Assembly (NCBI GenBank): GCA_000969725.1
Contig: JXSR01S007435.1
Reading direction: 5' to 3' (one strand)
Length of the DNA: 41,079 nt
DNA from: Ophiothrix spiculata
Lineage: Eukaryota > Echinodermata > Ophiuroidea > Amphilepidida > Ophiotrichidae
Part shown: in pieces, positions 36,901-39,900 of the stretch
How positions within the stretch are numbered: the stretch's first letter is position 1
How the letters are laid out: each line of letters begins with the position of its first letter
Made by a program: the position numbers and the translations under genes
The notes under the pieces: model-generated
Told to the model about the DNA's origin: nothing
Seen by the model: the letters and a program-made list of their open reading frames with translations, nothing else
The model's database searches: none

Positions 36901-39900
36901 TATCTGTGCCATTTATATCTATGCACAACTGAAACTCTGCAACTTGACTGGATTTTGGTGGGATCAATTAAAGTTGACCTGAATACACGTCAATATGAGA
37001 CCCATGGCTAACAATGCCATTACACTATGCCCCGGTCCCCAAAGTCAACATAAAAGTGCTAACCTTGCATGTTCTAAATTTCACGGAAAAGGTGTATATT
37101 TTTCACTGTAATCGCAGACCGTGTAATCATAAAAAAGGAGGTATTTTGAGCATCCATCTCCGTCAAATTTGAAAAAAGGGTATTTCACAAAATTGGTAAA
37201 TCCAACTCGGTCTACATCCTCTGGGCCATACTAACATACAGAATTCTGTCCTAATTCTGTGGACTTGGAAGATGCGGGAAAGCTTGCAGGAAAGATGTAA
37301 CAAGATCTGGTAGTACAACAGACATCGTAAAAGTAATGTATATATTGATGTTTTGTTCTTAATCATGTTAATATATAAATTTTTTGAATTTTTGAGTCTT
37401 TGAAAAGGTGTGTCTGAAAATCTTGTCTTTGAAAACCATGAAATAGGGGGTATTTTATGCTAATTTTGTCCTAGTTTTTGCCAAAAAAGGGGGTAAAATC
37501 CAGGGGGGGGGGTTCTTACTGAAATATGGTATACGGGGGCTGCTCAAAGGTTTTGGGGTGCAATGCGCCCAATTGCAAAATTGGGTGTATTTAGGAAAAT
37601 TTTGCCGAAAAAACACCTAATTTTCCCAAAATTGGGTGCTTTTTCTAGAAAAATGGTATAGAGATGGGTCACAAAATCATGTTTTTAGAGGTATAGAGAT
37701 GGTCAAAATTCTGAAGTCTACTTTTGAGACATCCCCGTACAATTTTTTTAAGAACCCCCTCCCCCGGGGGTAAAATCAATGAAATTTCTTTGAAAAGGAG
37801 GGTTTAGAAAAAATGGAGAACTCGCAAGGTTACCACTTTTTATGTTGACTTGGGGGACCGGGCACTATGCAGCATATGCAGGCTGCTATATCCCCTCTAT
37901 AATCTATGGATTACTCCGAAGAAAAGCCCTGACCCTGACCTACCTGTAGGAGGAATGGCGAGATGTGGAACAGCAAACTTGGCTGGTATGCCATGTAATC
38001 TTCCTCCCCACCAAAGCATGAATGGTACAGATCTACTAGCTGTATGTATGGTAAAACAAAATAAGTAAAAAGTCACTATTTCAGAAAAACATATGTTAAA
38101 AATATTGACACTGGAGGTAAAAATCCCTCTACCCTTAGCATGACTACCAAACTTGAATTATATGTGGACCGCCGCGGCAAAAGGGTGCAGTTGTCGGCTC
38201 GTACATGTTGCTCCTTGTAGCATATCTGATGTATGCTATTTGTATGCATCAGATATGATACAATGAGCAACATGTAGGAGTCGATAACTGCACCCTTTTG
38301 CCGCGGCGGGACACATATGTGATCAAGGTGAAGTTCATCATTATACCTCGCCTAGACAATAGGATAAACTAAGTACGTATTATTTGATACAATATTCTAT
38401 CTTATCTGGCAATGAAATGGAGATGGCTGTTAGAAATCAGCTTTGCATTTGACTTGCCCTTGACTTTTCCATTCATATGTTGGGTACTCTGGCAAAATGA
38501 GAGAAGAGTCACGATTTTTAAAAAATGAGTTTATTACATATTTGCATGCTTCATATTCCCAGCTTTAAAATGATATATAATTTGTCATTCTTTCCTGTTC
38601 CCTTTACCATAAATAGATTAATTTATGCAACCATGTAAGGCGATTCAGAAAATAAAAAATAATTGTCCAAAATCGACTCAAAAGTATAAGCGATATGCAC
38701 CATTGAGCATAATAACTAATTATCTGCCTGTACAGAGAAATGCCCAAAAAGGTCAGCACAGAAAACAATAACATTCATTATTTCTGGTTACGCATTGCAT
38801 TTCAAACTTGTCACTCATAATATTGAGACTATATGCAATATTTCCTGTGAATTTAAAATTATTCTATTAATATCTTCACAATCTGCAATCAATTTCAAAA
38901 AGTTGAAAAAATTATATCATCATGGACCCAGATGAATCTAGTAGTGCAAGTTGTAAAGAACGTTTAGAATCTTTTGATAAAAGTGGTTAAAATTAACATT
39001 TCCAGATAATATATGTTGCCAAAATTTTACATATAGTTAGAAGAATATCTATAGATGCAATTTCCATAAAAAAAAAAACACGTGCTCACATTTTCATGCA
39101 TGCATTTTTCTCATTTTCAGGGGCTCACTCTTTGCTGGTCTTCATCTTCTTTCTGGCTTTTGGTGGACACCTGTTGCCTTGTGACAGATATTATTAGCTA
39201 TGTTTTTAATTTACTAATTTACACACACACATTTAAATCAGTTTAAATGTGCACATATATACATGTATTCTGAGATGTATAGTTGTTGTAAGAAGGGGGC
39301 TGGTTGTTGTCTCTGTATTCTTTTTCCCCCACCAGTCCCAAATACAGGGCAATAAATATGGAAAAACAAAAAAACAAAAAAATCATCAAGTGCGACTTTC
39401 TTCTAAGTTTGCCAGAGCACCCCCACATACAGGGTGTCCCAGAAAAAACCTTACAATCTTTGTGTGTAATTCTCTTGGGTTTAACGGATAGTATGTAAAG
39501 GTTGCATTTTATAGCCAATGAATTGATCTTTCAGATACCGTTTGTTTCATTTCAATCGGTAGTGTACAACAAAAGTTATGTTTTATCAAATATTTAGATA
39601 GATTTTTGTCTGGTCCAATTTCATGGTTATTGGCCATAAAGTAGGGGTGTTTTTGAAAGGAATAAAAATGGATCACCTTGGAAAATTTATCATATCTGTC
39701 TTATTTTTGCATCAAATGTGTTCATTTTTTCAGCATAAAGGATAACATGCACATAATAAATTAGTAAACATTGTTACAGTTAAGTAAGCAGATCAATGAC
39801 AATACTCAATAGAGCTTCTTTCAAGGGGAACTTGAAATTGGACCAGAAAATGTTACATCCAAATATTTGAAAAACCATGACTTTTATTGTACACAACCGA

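Noticed and set aside
37850..38068. 72-codon plus-strand open frame
   Set aside because: It is the antisense shadow of MDN1 exon 2 plus transposon end.
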